Assembly (NCBI GenBank): GCA_900545445.1
Contig: UQZH01000037.1
Coordinates: forward strand, 1-20,790
Direction: 5' to 3'
Source of the DNA: an uncultured Collinsella sp.
GTDB lineage: Bacteria > Actinomycetota > Coriobacteriia > Coriobacteriales > Coriobacteriaceae
Length of the DNA stretch: 20,790 nt
A program made the position numbers and the translations under genes. This document shows positions 6,590-14,223 of this stretch, piece after piece (the stretch's first letter is position 1; each line of letters starts with the position of its first letter). The notes under the pieces were generated by a model, which worked only from the letters and a program-made list of their open reading frames with translations, was not told where the DNA came from and made no database searches.

Positions 6590-7432
6590 ATGTCCATCAA
6601 GGCCATCGCAATGGATATCGACGGCACACTCACCAACGACCAGAAGGTCATTAGCCCGCGTACGCGCGAGAAGCTGCTCGCGGCGCAGGAATCGGGCATT
6701 AAGCTCATCTTGGCTTCGGGCCGTCCCGCATGGGGACTGCATGCCTTGGCGCAGGAACTCGACCTTCAAAACCACGATGGCCTGCTGGTCGCCTTTAACG
6801 GTGCGCATGTGGTCGACGCTCAAACCGACGAGGTTCTTTTTGACCAAGCCATGCCGGCTGACGAGCTGCATCGTCTGCTCGACCACCTGCGCAACTTTGA
6901 TGTCATTCCCATCATCTCGCTCGGCCGCGACCTACATGTTGAGGATTCGTATCACTGCATGATCACGCTGCCCGACGGCTCGCAGAAAAACATTGTTAAG
7001 TACGAGCGCGATGCCTGCGACCTTAAAATCCGTGAGGTCGGCAGTCTCCATGAGGTCGTTGATACCTATCCGGTGGACAAGTTGTTGACCGCGGGCGATC
7101 CGGAGTATCTGCAGGCGCATTACGAGGAGATGTATGCGCCCTTCGCCAAGACGCTTTCTGGCATGTTTACGGCCGACTGGTACTTTGAGTACACGGCGCC
7201 CGGTATCGACAAAGCCCGCGCACTCGAGGGTGCCCTGCCTAAGCTCGGCATCGATGCCAGTGAGGTCGTATCGTTTGGCGACGGCCAGAACGACAAGTCC
7301 ATGATTGAGTGGGCCGGCACTGGTGTTGCCATGGGCAACGCGGTTGACGAGGTTAAGGCCGTGGCCCAGATGGTGACCGCCAATAACAACGAAGATGGCA
7401 TTGCGGTGGCATTGGATAAACTGCTGGGTTAG
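6590..7432 (+). CDS. Cof-type HAD-superfamily (IIB) phosphatase
   Basis: A 280-aa cytoplasmic HAD hydrolase. Motif I is AMDIDGTLT (nucleophile Asp9, acid/base Asp11), motif II LASGRP has Ser43, motif III Lys lies in GIDKARALEGAL near residue 207, and motif IV is SFGDGQNDKSMIEWAG near 230-240. The tail GVAMGNAVDEVKAVA is typical of Cof/YidA proteins, which dephosphorylate sugar phosphates or related small metabolites. The exact substrate cannot be read from sequence. ATG at 6590 is preceded by AGGGAGG at proper spacing; upstream in-frame ATGs at 6539-6551 lack a ribosome site. A terminator follows, before a second HAD gene on the same strand. Confidence 0.92.
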   Translation: MSIKAIAMDIDGTLTNDQKVISPRTREKLLAAQESGIKLILASGRPAWGLHALAQELDLQNHDGLLVAFNGAHVVDAQTDEVLFDQAMPADELHRLLDHLRNFDVIPIISLGRDLHVEDSYHCMITLPDGSQKNIVKYERDACDLKIREVGSLHEVVDTYPVDKLLTAGDPEYLQAHYEEMYAPFAKTLSGMFTADWYFEYTAPGIDKARALEGALPKLGIDASEVVSFGDGQNDKSMIEWAGTGVAMGNAVDEVKAVAQMVTANNNEDGIAVALDKLLG

Positions 7433-7454
7433 AATCGCCGATAATGCATGATTC

Positions 7455-7481
7455 GGGCGTCTGCTTGCAGGCGCCCTTTTT
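7455..7481 (+). terminator. Intrinsic terminator between the two HAD genes
   Basis: GGGCG (7455-7459) pairs with CGCCC (7472-7476), extended inward by complementary CTGC/GCAG, and is followed by TTTTT (7477-7481). It ends only 15 nt before the next start codon, so some read-through into the second gene is likely. Confidence 0.75.
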
Positions 7482-7496
7482 GTTAGGGAGGATGAC

Positions 7497-8156
7497 GTGT
7501 CCGCATTTCCGTTCGATGCCGTTATCTTTGACATGGACGGCGTGATCGTCGATACCGAGCGCTACTACCTGGGAGAGACCGCCGCGTTTGCCAAAGAGCT
7601 TGGACTGAATTTGAGCCAGGAGGAGTTGAACGCGCAGGTCGGCACTTCGCATCAGTTCTTTCTGCGCATGCTGGTCGATTGGTTTGAACGCGCCGGAAAG
7701 GGGCATGTCACCGCTGAGGAGGCGATTGCCCGCTGGGACGAGTGGGCACGCAACCGTCCGTGCGATTATCAGACTCTGATTAACCCGGGTGCCGTGGATA
7801 CGATTCGAGAATTGCCGCGTCGCGGCGTTCGCGTGGCGCTTGCCAGCTCGTCTCCCATGGATAGCATCGAGGAAGTGCTCAATGCGTGCGGGCTGTCGGA
7901 TGCCTTTGAGTATGTGGTGAGCGGCGAGCAGTTTAAGGAGAGCAAGCCCGAGCCCGACATCTACCTGCATGCGCTGGACCTGCTGGGGCTGCCCGCGAAT
8001 CGCTGCTGCTGCGTTGAGGATTCGGTGCCTGGCATCACTGCCGGCAAGCGAGCCGGCCTGACAGTCATTGCCAAGCGCGAGGAGCGCTTTGGATTTAGCC
8101 AGGATGCCGCGGACAAGATTATCGACCAGCTGCCGGAGCTGCTCACGCTTTCTTAG
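7497..8156 (+). CDS. HAD-superfamily IA phosphatase, beta-phosphoglucomutase-like
   Basis: A 219-aa hydrolase with motif I VIFDMDGVIVDTE (Asp12, Asp14), followed by a helical cap domain (about residues 18-90). Motif II is LASSSPMDS near 120, the motif III lysine is in FKESKPEPDIY near 145, and motif IV is CVEDSVPGI near 172. This is the subfamily IA variant 3 pattern shared by beta-phosphoglucomutase, phosphoglycolate phosphatase and sugar-phosphate phosphatases. The sequence does not decide which. The start is GTG at 7497 with GGGAGGA upstream; an ATG at 7492 is out of frame. It could act on the carbohydrate intermediates of the neighbouring operon, but separate promoters and the intervening regulator make this weak. 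Confidence 0.88.
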   Translation: MSAFPFDAVIFDMDGVIVDTERYYLGETAAFAKELGLNLSQEELNAQVGTSHQFFLRMLVDWFERAGKGHVTAEEAIARWDEWARNRPCDYQTLINPGAVDTIRELPRRGVRVALASSSPMDSIEEVLNACGLSDAFEYVVSGEQFKESKPEPDIYLHALDLLGLPANRCCCVEDSVPGITAGKRAGLTVIAKREERFGFSQDAADKIIDQLPELLTLS

Positions 8157-8229
8157 GAGTGCGGTAGTTGCGCGTTTTTCGGGTCTGATGAGTAAATAGC
8201 CAACATTTTGGTGCGGCACCTAGCATACT

Positions 8230-8287
8230 TTAAGTTAATGCGGGCTTAAGGGCTTGCTGAATGCCCTTGGGCCCGCTTTAGACTTAA
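8230..8287. repeat. 58-bp imperfect inverted repeat upstream of the GntR gene
   Basis: Nested arms are TTAAGT (8230-8235) with ACTTAA (8282-8287), GCGGGC (8240-8245) with GCCCGC (8271-8276), and AAGGGC (8248-8253) with GCCCTT (8263-8268) around a 9-nt loop. TTTA follows the GC-rich stem. It could terminate read-through from the HAD gene, form a leader structure for the regulator, or act as an operator. A small palindrome GGTGC-G-GCACC lies just upstream at 8210-8220. Confidence 0.6.
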
Positions 8288-8306
8288 TTGTGCTGGGAGA
8301 GGGTAT

Positions 8307-9050
8307 ATGCCACCGACTGAAGGGCTAACTGACGGTAAAGCAGCGATACCGCTGTACCAACAGGTTATCGATATCATTAAAAACGAAATCAGCTCCGGTG
8401 CCTACAAGGCGGGCGCGCGGATACCCAACGAATTCGAATTGGCTGAGAACTATAAAGTTGGCCGCGTTACCGTGCGACGCGCTATTGAGGAGCTCGTCCA
8501 GCAGGGCTATCTAACGAAGCGGCAGGGGAAAGGCACGTTCGTCAATGCCCCTAAGCTTAAGCGCAAGATTCGCCAGAAGGATGACGTCCAGAGTTTTTCG
8601 GACGCATGCCGCGTTAACGGAATGGAGGCGGGGGCGCGCGTCATTTCGAGAAAGATACTGCCGGCGGATTCCACCGAAGCACAGTTCTTTGGTGTTCCCG
8701 TTGGAACTGATTTGATTTGCGTTGAGCGTGTGCGTACTGCCGATGGGGTCCCCGTCATGCTCGAGAACAACATATACGTATACGAGGACAACGCCTATCT
8801 ATCAACGGCACCTCTATCTAACCAATCCATTTTTGAGTTCGTGCGCAACCGGACGGGCCGTACGCCCGCGTTTACCGACCCGTGCACGCTCGAGATCGCG
8901 TGTGCGTCGCCCGAGGTCGCTCGGCTGTTGGCGGTTCCCGTTGGCGAACCCCTGTTTTACATGGATGCCTTCTTTTTCGATGAGCAGCGGCGGCCGTTTA
9001 TCATCGGTCGTCAGCGGATCGTTGGATCTCGTTACATTTTTGACATCTAG
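8307..9050 (+). CDS. GntR/HutC-family transcriptional regulator, probable regulator of the Amadori-product operon
   Basis: A 247-aa DNA-binding protein. Residues about 14-78 form the GntR winged helix (PLYQQVIDIIKNEI, PNEFELAENYKVGRVTVRRAI, GYLTKRQGKGTFV). Residues about 95-240 form a UTRA effector domain of the HutC type (DLICVERVRTADGVPVMLENNIY, GEPLFYMDAFFFDEQRRPF). UTRA domains commonly bind phosphorylated sugars or amino-acid derivatives. It sits directly upstream of the frl operon, as frlR and the fra gntR do in Enterobacteria, so it likely senses a fructoselysine-type intermediate. ATG at 8307 has GAGAGGG three to five bases upstream. It is separated from the operon by a strong hairpin. 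Confidence 0.92.
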   Translation: MPPTEGLTDGKAAIPLYQQVIDIIKNEISSGAYKAGARIPNEFELAENYKVGRVTVRRAIEELVQQGYLTKRQGKGTFVNAPKLKRKIRQKDDVQSFSDACRVNGMEAGARVISRKILPADSTEAQFFGVPVGTDLICVERVRTADGVPVMLENNIYVYEDNAYLSTAPLSNQSIFEFVRNRTGRTPAFTDPCTLEIACASPEVARLLAVPVGEPLFYMDAFFFDEQRRPFIIGRQRIVGSRYIFDI

Positions 9051-9060
9051 GACATTGCGA

Positions 9061-9100
9061 ATGGAAGCGCCCGGTGGATCATCTCACCGGGCGTTTCCAT
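9061..9100 (+). terminator. Long-stem terminator after the GntR gene
   Basis: Positions 9061-9076 pair with 9085-9100 over 16 bp with one G-U pair and an 8-nt loop. The inner CGCCCGGTG/CACCGGGCG part is followed by TTTCC. It separates the regulator from the operon. Confidence 0.7.
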
Positions 9101-9160
9101 ACCGTTCACGGCGCGAACGCAACCGTTCAGCCGCGTCGCGGCAATCAGTTTGAAATTATC

Positions 9161-9189
9161 TTGATGAGGGGAAAAGCTGCTGGTAATCT
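9161..9189 (+). promoter_or_regulatory. Probable promoter of the frl operon
   Basis: TTGATG (9161-9166), a 17-nt spacer and TAATCT (9184-9189). The -35 matches consensus at 4 of 6 positions and the -10 is weak, which suits a regulated promoter. The palindrome at 9188-9203 overlaps the -10 and start region. Confidence 0.5.
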
Positions 9190-9203
9190 ATGGAACGTCA
9201 TAG
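9188..9203. promoter_or_regulatory. Candidate GntR operator
   Basis: CTATG (9188-9192) and CATAG (9199-9203) flank GAACGT. The site covers the -10 and the predicted transcription start of the operon. Its proximity to the GntR gene makes it the best operator candidate, but a HutC consensus was not demonstrated. Confidence 0.45.
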
Positions 9204-9226
9204 AACGTTTGCCTTGCGCAAACGTT
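9204..9226. promoter_or_regulatory. Perfect inverted repeat in the operon leader
   Basis: AACGTTTGC (9204-9212) and GCAAACGTT (9218-9226) are perfect 9-bp arms around CTTGC. It adjoins the CTATG/CATAG palindrome and lies 43 nt before the transporter start. It may be a second operator (the AACGT motif recurs in both) or an mRNA hairpin. No T-run follows, so it is not an ordinary terminator. Confidence 0.55.
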
Positions 9227-9268
9227 GAAGCGAGATGCGATGCAGTCTCGAGTTCTTTGGAGGTATCT

Positions 9269-10732
9269 ATGTCAGATACGAAGGCGAAGAAGACAAACAG
9301 ACGTTTTAAGTTCAAATTACCGCATGTCTATACGATCATGTTCTTGCTGATCGTTGTCTTTGCGGTTCTGACTTGGATCGTTCCCTCTGGTCAGTACCAG
9401 CGCAAGACGATTTCGACAGCGGCGGGCGAGCGTGAAGTCGCCGTTGCTGGTACCTATGAACAGGTCGATAAGAATTACACCGATTCCGAGACCGGCGAGA
9501 CCATCAATCTGGGCCAGGATATCTTTGCGGTCCTGCAAGCGCCCACTAAGGGCATCCAGGAGGCTGCTGACGTCGTTGCGTTCGTCTTATTGATTGGCGG
9601 ATCGTTCGCAGTCATCACCAAGACCAACGCTTTGAATGCCGGCATGAGCCGTGTGATTAAAAAGCTCAAGAACAAGGACATCCTCATCATTCCCATCACG
9701 ATGACGTTGCTGTCCATTTGCGGCACTACGTTTGGTATGTCTGAGGAAGCCCTGCCGTTCTATGCCATCTTCATTCCCATCATGATGGGTATCGGTTATG
9801 ACTCGATGACGGCATTCATCATCTGCTTCCTTGGTCCTAACCTGGGATATTGCGCTTCGACCATCGACCCGTTCAATGTTTTGATCGCCCAAGGCATCAT
9901 TGGTATCGAGGGCAATCCTCAGCTGTGGCTGCGCGCCGTTTCTTGGGTCATCTTCACTGCCGTTGGTATCGCATGGGCCATGCGCTACGCCATGCGTGTC
10001 AAGAAAAATCCCGAGTCGTCCATTGTGTACGAGGACGATAAGCTCAAGCGTGTTGAGTTTTCCGTGACCGATGCCTCCATCGAGGAAGAGTTCACTACCC
10101 GTCAGAAGCTCGTGCTTATCGATTTTGCCTGCGGCATGGGCATTATCGTCTGGGGTCTTGTTACCCAGGGCTGGTACATGAATGAGATTTCCGCCGTGTT
10201 CCTTGGTATGGGCTTGCTTGCCGGTATCCTGGGCGGCCTTGACCAGCAGACGATCGCCGAGGAGTTCGTTAAAGGCATTGCCGACTTTGCGTATGCCGCT
10301 ATCGTCATCGGCATCGCTCGCGGTATCTTGGTCATCGCAGAGGGTGGCATGATCATCGACACCATCCTCCAGGCGCTCGCTACTGCACTGGCCGGTGCAC
10401 CTGCCGCCGTCTACACCACGTTTATGTATATCGTCCTTGGCCTGCTCTCTTTGCTGGTTCCCTCGAGCTCTGGACTTGCGGCGCTCACCATGCCCGTCAT
10501 GGGTCCGCTGACCGAGCTTATGGGCCTCAATCCCGAAGCCGCCGTTACCGCGCTCCAGTTTGCTAATCAGACCATCAACACCATCAGTCCCGTGGCGGGC
10601 ATGACGGTTGCCGGTCTTGCCGTGGCAAAGATCTCGTTTGGTCAATGGTGGAAGACCATTTGGAAGTTCTTCATTTTCATGGTCGTCTTTGGCCTGATCG
10701 TAACGGCAATCTCTGGCATGCTTCCGGTGTAG
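9269..10732 (+). CDS. DcuC/YfcC-family membrane transporter, predicted Amadori-compound importer
   Basis: A 487-aa integral membrane protein. A basic cytoplasmic N-terminus (MSDTKAKKTNRRFKFK) is followed by the first helix MFLLIVVFAVLTWIVPSGQY near residues 25-45, a hallmark of YfcC/DcuC-type carriers. Roughly 10-12 hydrophobic segments follow, including re-entrant-like stretches (LLVPSSSGLAALTMPVMGPL, INTISPVAGMTVAGLAVA) typical of the fold. Members carry dicarboxylates, amino acids or their derivatives. First place in an operon with FrlB/C/D predicts import of a fructosyl-amino acid. Salmonella fraA, the fructose-asparagine transporter, is also of the DcuC family, whereas E. coli FrlA is an APC permease. 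ATG at 9269 has TTTGGAGG upstream; the frame is open upstream but crosses the regulator's terminator. Confidence 0.88.
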   Translation: MSDTKAKKTNRRFKFKLPHVYTIMFLLIVVFAVLTWIVPSGQYQRKTISTAAGEREVAVAGTYEQVDKNYTDSETGETINLGQDIFAVLQAPTKGIQEAADVVAFVLLIGGSFAVITKTNALNAGMSRVIKKLKNKDILIIPITMTLLSICGTTFGMSEEALPFYAIFIPIMMGIGYDSMTAFIICFLGPNLGYCASTIDPFNVLIAQGIIGIEGNPQLWLRAVSWVIFTAVGIAWAMRYAMRVKKNPESSIVYEDDKLKRVEFSVTDASIEEEFTTRQKLVLIDFACGMGIIVWGLVTQGWYMNEISAVFLGMGLLAGILGGLDQQTIAEEFVKGIADFAYAAIVIGIARGILVIAEGGMIIDTILQALATALAGAPAAVYTTFMYIVLGLLSLLVPSSSGLAALTMPVMGPLTELMGLNPEAAVTALQFANQTINTISPVAGMTVAGLAVAKISFGQWWKTIWKFFIFMVVFGLIVTAISGMLPV

Positions 10733-10741
10733 GTGGTTGTG

Positions 10742-12325
10742 ATGTCTGATCGTTTAACGGTCCTGACGTCTAAGAGCGTCTTTACCGGTACGGGGGACCT
10801 GCCGTTTGAAGGTTTCGTAGCGGTCCGTGGCAATCGAATTGAGGCGGTCGGCACCAAGTGTGAGGTGGCTTCGTATTTGACCCAGGCGGACGAGGTAGTT
10901 GATCTGGGCGACCGCACCGTCATGCCTGGCCTGACCGATGTACATACCTTCTATACAGGCTGGGCGCTGCGGACGTTGGGGTCTGATCTGTCCGGCATCG
11001 ATGATGCCAAAGAGGCCGTGTCGCTCTTGCGTGCATGGAAAGAAGATCATCCGGATTGCGTGGCGGCTTTTGGCCACAACCTATCCGAAACGTTGGCATC
11101 GGATGCCGAGAACGCAAATACGGCAGCTGTGTTTGATGATTGTTTTGGCGATATCCCTGTCGTCTGCTTTACACCGGGTGCGGAGACCTGCGTTCTCAAT
11201 GCTGCCGCCAGTGCGCGATACGGCTTTACGCCGCAGGCGTGCTATGCCGAGAAGATCTGGCGCATGATGAGCGATTTCCTCGCGCTGCCCGAGGTGCGTG
11301 CGGGGTATTCGGACTACATGAGCATGCTTAACGAACGCGGCGTTACCGCCATCAAGGAGATGGCGTTTGATGATTATTACGGCTTTGCCGACGAAATGGC
11401 TCGCCGTGAGGAATCTGGTGAGCTGACGGTTCGCGTCTCTATGATGTCGCAGCCGGTGGGCGCCGGTGCAAATCTGGCATATGCCCGCGAGGCGCGAGAG
11501 CGCTTCCGGGGACCGTTCGTTCGTTTTTCTGGCTTCAACCGTATGACCGATCGCGGCGTATGGGCGGGGCTTGCCGAGATGATAGACCCCTATGAGGACT
11601 CGGCCGATGCGGGCGCTGCCGGCAAGACGGTCGTCGAGGAGCCAGAGTGGGATCTGATTGAGAACGAGCTGCGTGCAATTGATGCTGACGGCTTCCGATA
11701 TTCCTTGCATTGCCAGGGCGATGGCGCCGTTCGTCGCACCGTGGCGCTCTATGCCTCGCTGCCTCGAGACGAGCATGGACGGATGCTTCGCCGCCATGCG
11801 ATTACCGATCTCGAGAACTCTGACCCGACCGATCTTGTCGAGTTTGGCAAGTTAGGTGGAATTTGCGAGGTCTATCCGCAGATTCTAACGCTGGACCGGC
11901 GCGAGGATTGCCTGTCGATGATGCGTCGACAAATTGGCGAGACGCGGCTTTTGCACAGCTGGAATCGCCGCGGCATGGAAGATTCCGGATGCACAGTGTG
12001 CTGTGGCACGGATTTGCCGCTGTTGATTCCGAGCTTGGGCGAGTCAATCTACAGTGCGTGCGGCGGATACTTCGACGACGGACTGCCCGTGAATGAGGTC
12101 AACACGCTGACGCTTGTCGAGCTCTTGTGCGCTTGGACTGCCGGGGGCGCGTACGACCTGATGCGCGAAGATGAGCTGGGTACGCTTGAGGTTGGCAAGC
12201 TTGCCGATATCTGCGTGCTCGATCGGGATGTGTTCGACCTCGATTATCGCGACGCACGCGATCTTGCGGTTGATATGACGATGTCGGACGGACAGATCGT
12301 GTTCGATCGAAATAAGGAGGCATAA
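10742..12325 (+). CDS. Amidohydrolase-family (YtcJ-like) protein with altered metal motif
   Basis: A 527-aa protein of the amidohydrolase_3 type. The N-terminal beta-sandwich strand (AVRGNRIEAVG) leads to VMPGLTDVHTFYTGW, where the usual HxH metal motif reads His68-Thr-Phe70, so the second His is missing. Other barrel ligands remain: His323 in SLHCQGDGA, His352 in RRHAITDLENSD, and Asp424 in CCGTDLPLL. The C-terminus GTLEVGKLADICVLDRDVFD is typical. The family hydrolyses amide bonds in metal-dependent fashion. ATG at 10742 is 9 nt after the transporter stop and has AGGTGG 5 nt upstream; a GTG abutting the stop is the alternative. The ribosome site of frlC lies in its last codons. It may free a fructosyl-amino acid from an N-acyl or peptide form, but the substrate is unknown. 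Confidence 0.85.
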   Translation: MSDRLTVLTSKSVFTGTGDLPFEGFVAVRGNRIEAVGTKCEVASYLTQADEVVDLGDRTVMPGLTDVHTFYTGWALRTLGSDLSGIDDAKEAVSLLRAWKEDHPDCVAAFGHNLSETLASDAENANTAAVFDDCFGDIPVVCFTPGAETCVLNAAASARYGFTPQACYAEKIWRMMSDFLALPEVRAGYSDYMSMLNERGVTAIKEMAFDDYYGFADEMARREESGELTVRVSMMSQPVGAGANLAYAREARERFRGPFVRFSGFNRMTDRGVWAGLAEMIDPYEDSADAGAAGKTVVEEPEWDLIENELRAIDADGFRYSLHCQGDGAVRRTVALYASLPRDEHGRMLRRHAITDLENSDPTDLVEFGKLGGICEVYPQILTLDRREDCLSMMRRQIGETRLLHSWNRRGMEDSGCTVCCGTDLPLLIPSLGESIYSACGGYFDDGLPVNEVNTLTLVELLCAWTAGGAYDLMREDELGTLEVGKLADICVLDRDVFDLDYRDARDLAVDMTMSDGQIVFDRNKEA

Positions 12326-12326
12326 G

Positions 12327-13178
12327 ATGTCTGAATCCAAACCGACGCTGCGCCGCGAGCAGATTGCGGGCATGAATATCCACTACATCATGTGGTCGCT
12401 CGATTACTTCCTTGATGTGCAGCAGCGCTTGGGCTTTGAGTCCATTGAGCTGTGGTGTGCAGAGCCGCATGTGACGCTCGACCATACGGGCTACTTTGAG
12501 GCTGAGGTCCTGGCGAAAAAGGCTGCAGACCGTGGGCTTAGGTATCGTACTCTGTGCCCCGAGAACGTTGTCTATCCTTGGCAGTACTGCGCACGCAAGC
12601 CGCTGCATGAACAGCGCAGTCTGGCGTACTTTAAACACGGCATTGAGCTTGCCGAGGTACTTGGGTGCGACCGTATGTCCATCAACTCGGGCTGGGGCGA
12701 CTGGGACGAGGACCGCGAGGAAGCCTGGAAGCGCAGCCGCGAGCACTTGTCCATTCTGGCGGAGTATGCCGGCGAGCACGGTCTGGTGCTCACGATGGAA
12801 AGCCTGCGTCCCGAGGAGAGCAACCTTGTGACGACGGTTTCCGATGCGAAGCGCATGATTGACGAGGTCGCGAGCCCGTACTTACAGCCCATGGTTGATA
12901 CAACCGCGATGGGCGTTGCAGGCGAGACGCTCGAGGACTGGTTTGCCGCCTTTGGTGATGGGGCAATTCACGAGATGCACTTTATCGACGGTGACCCGTA
13001 TGGCCATCTGGTGTGGGGCGATGGCAAGCACGATATGGACGCCTTCGTTGCCACACTCAACGCCCATGGTTTCGACGGCATGCTGGGCCAGGAAATCACG
13101 GACGGTCGTTACTACGATGACCCGGCGGCGGCTGATGCCAAGAACATGGCCGCATTCGAGAAATATCTGATTGACTAA
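12327..13178 (+). CDS. frlC: Fructoselysine 3-epimerase-like TIM-barrel protein
   Basis: A 283-aa xylose-isomerase-like TIM barrel. The stretch LTMESLRPEESNLV resembles E. coli FrlC LILEPLTPYESNVV. PYLQPMVDTTAM and MHFIDGDPYGHLVWGDGKHD also align with FrlC. The four metal ligands expected for this epimerase fold are present as Glu158, Asp191, His218 and Glu256. FrlC interconverts psicoselysine and fructoselysine, widening the substrates of the pathway. The stop of the amidohydrolase gene (TAA ending at 12325) is one base before this ATG, and AAGGAGG lies inside that gene, so the two are tightly coupled. A generic sugar-phosphate isomerase label is also possible, but the neighbours support FrlC. 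Confidence 0.88.
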   Translation: MSESKPTLRREQIAGMNIHYIMWSLDYFLDVQQRLGFESIELWCAEPHVTLDHTGYFEAEVLAKKAADRGLRYRTLCPENVVYPWQYCARKPLHEQRSLAYFKHGIELAEVLGCDRMSINSGWGDWDEDREEAWKRSREHLSILAEYAGEHGLVLTMESLRPEESNLVTTVSDAKRMIDEVASPYLQPMVDTTAMGVAGETLEDWFAAFGDGAIHEMHFIDGDPYGHLVWGDGKHDMDAFVATLNAHGFDGMLGQEITDGRYYDDPAAADAKNMAAFEKYLID

Positions 13179-13240
13179 AACAACTATCGGCCACGCAACC
13201 AACGTCATTGATTGCGGCCCAAACAAGAAAGGAACTGGAT

Positions 13241-14209
13241 ATGAACGCACACGATCTGATCAAAGAGGCAATTGCCGAGAAGGGCAAGTTCGACAGCGTC
13301 TACTTGATTGCTTGTGGTGGCTCCATGATCGATTTGATCCCGGCTCACGAGCTTCTGCAGCGCGAGGCAACCACCTTCACTTCGTATATCTATACGGCTC
13401 GCGAGTTCGATATCATGCGTCCGCGTCGTCTGGGCGAGAAGTCCCTGGTCATTGCTTGCAGCCACAGTGGCAACACCCCCGAGGTCGTTGAGGGCTGCGA
13501 GATTGCCCTTGCCGCCGGCGCTACGGTGATCGCCCAGACCGACAACGCTGGATCTAAGATCGACTCCGGCAAGTGGACCACGTGGGTCTACCCATGGGGC
13601 GAGGGTGTGCCGCAGGCCGAGGTCCCCGCTGGCATTTCGCTGTCGCTTGCGGCAGAGCTGCTCGATCAGCAGGAGGGCTACGCCGATCTTGCCGATATGT
13701 ATGCCGGTATCGCCGAGATGGATAAGATTCTTCCCCCGGCACGTGAGAAGGTAAATGCCGAGCTGGGCGATCGTTTTGCCAAGCTTTGCCAGGAGCACGA
13801 GTTCTTCTACATTCTGGGCAGCGGTCCCAACTTTAGCCAGACCTACGGTTTCGCTATCTGCTCTCTTATGGAGATGCAGTGGCAGCACTGCAGCTACATC
13901 CACTCTGCCGAGTACTTCCACGGCCCCTTCGAGGCTACTCAGGATGGCGTTTTTTACTTCCTGCAGATGGGCTCCAGCGAGTGCCGTGCTATGGACGAGC
14001 GCGCCCTGGCGTTCCTTAAGACGCATACCGATACGCTGATGGTGCTCGATGCCAAGGAGTACGGTATGGAAGCCGTGCCGGCGAGCGTCCGTGCCTATCT
14101 GGACCCGGTGCTGTTCTACGCCATGAACTGCGAGCTGCGTGCTGCACGCGGCAAGGTGTTTGATCACGATCCCGATTTCCGCCGCTATATGGGTGTTGTC
14201 GAGTACTAG
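13241..14209 (+). CDS. frlB: Fructoselysine-6-phosphate deglycase (SIS domain)
   Basis: A 322-aa cytoplasmic protein with two SIS sugar-isomerase domains. The first has ACGGSM (24-29) and CSHSGNT (73-79); the second has GSGPNFSQTYGF (193-204), SLMEMQWQH and HSAEYFHGPFE (221-231). It resembles E. coli FrlB, which splits fructoselysine-6-phosphate into lysine and glucose-6-phosphate. Glu211 and His227 are 16 residues apart, the same spacing I recall for the catalytic Glu/His pair of Salmonella FraB. ATG at 13241 has AAAGGA 8 nt upstream; an in-frame TTG at 13208 has no ribosome site. It sits 62 nt after frlC and 14 nt before frlD. The amino-acid part of the substrate (lysine or another) cannot be read from the sequence. 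Confidence 0.92.
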   Translation: MNAHDLIKEAIAEKGKFDSVYLIACGGSMIDLIPAHELLQREATTFTSYIYTAREFDIMRPRRLGEKSLVIACSHSGNTPEVVEGCEIALAAGATVIAQTDNAGSKIDSGKWTTWVYPWGEGVPQAEVPAGISLSLAAELLDQQEGYADLADMYAGIAEMDKILPPAREKVNAELGDRFAKLCQEHEFFYILGSGPNFSQTYGFAICSLMEMQWQHCSYIHSAEYFHGPFEATQDGVFYFLQMGSSECRAMDERALAFLKTHTDTLMVLDAKEYGMEAVPASVRAYLDPVLFYAMNCELRAARGKVFDHDPDFRRYMGVVEY

Positions 14210-14223
14210 AAGGGACAAAGGCC

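Noticed and set aside
9587..10645. 352-aa minus-strand open frame opposite the transporter
   Set aside because: Composition is a repetitive mix of polar residues (Gly, Asp, His, Asn) mirrored from membrane codons, with no motifs. The opposite strand encodes a clear transporter.
13208..13240. TTG start adding 11 residues to FrlB
   Set aside because: No ribosome site precedes it, whereas ATG at 13241 has AAAGGA and fits the family N-terminus.
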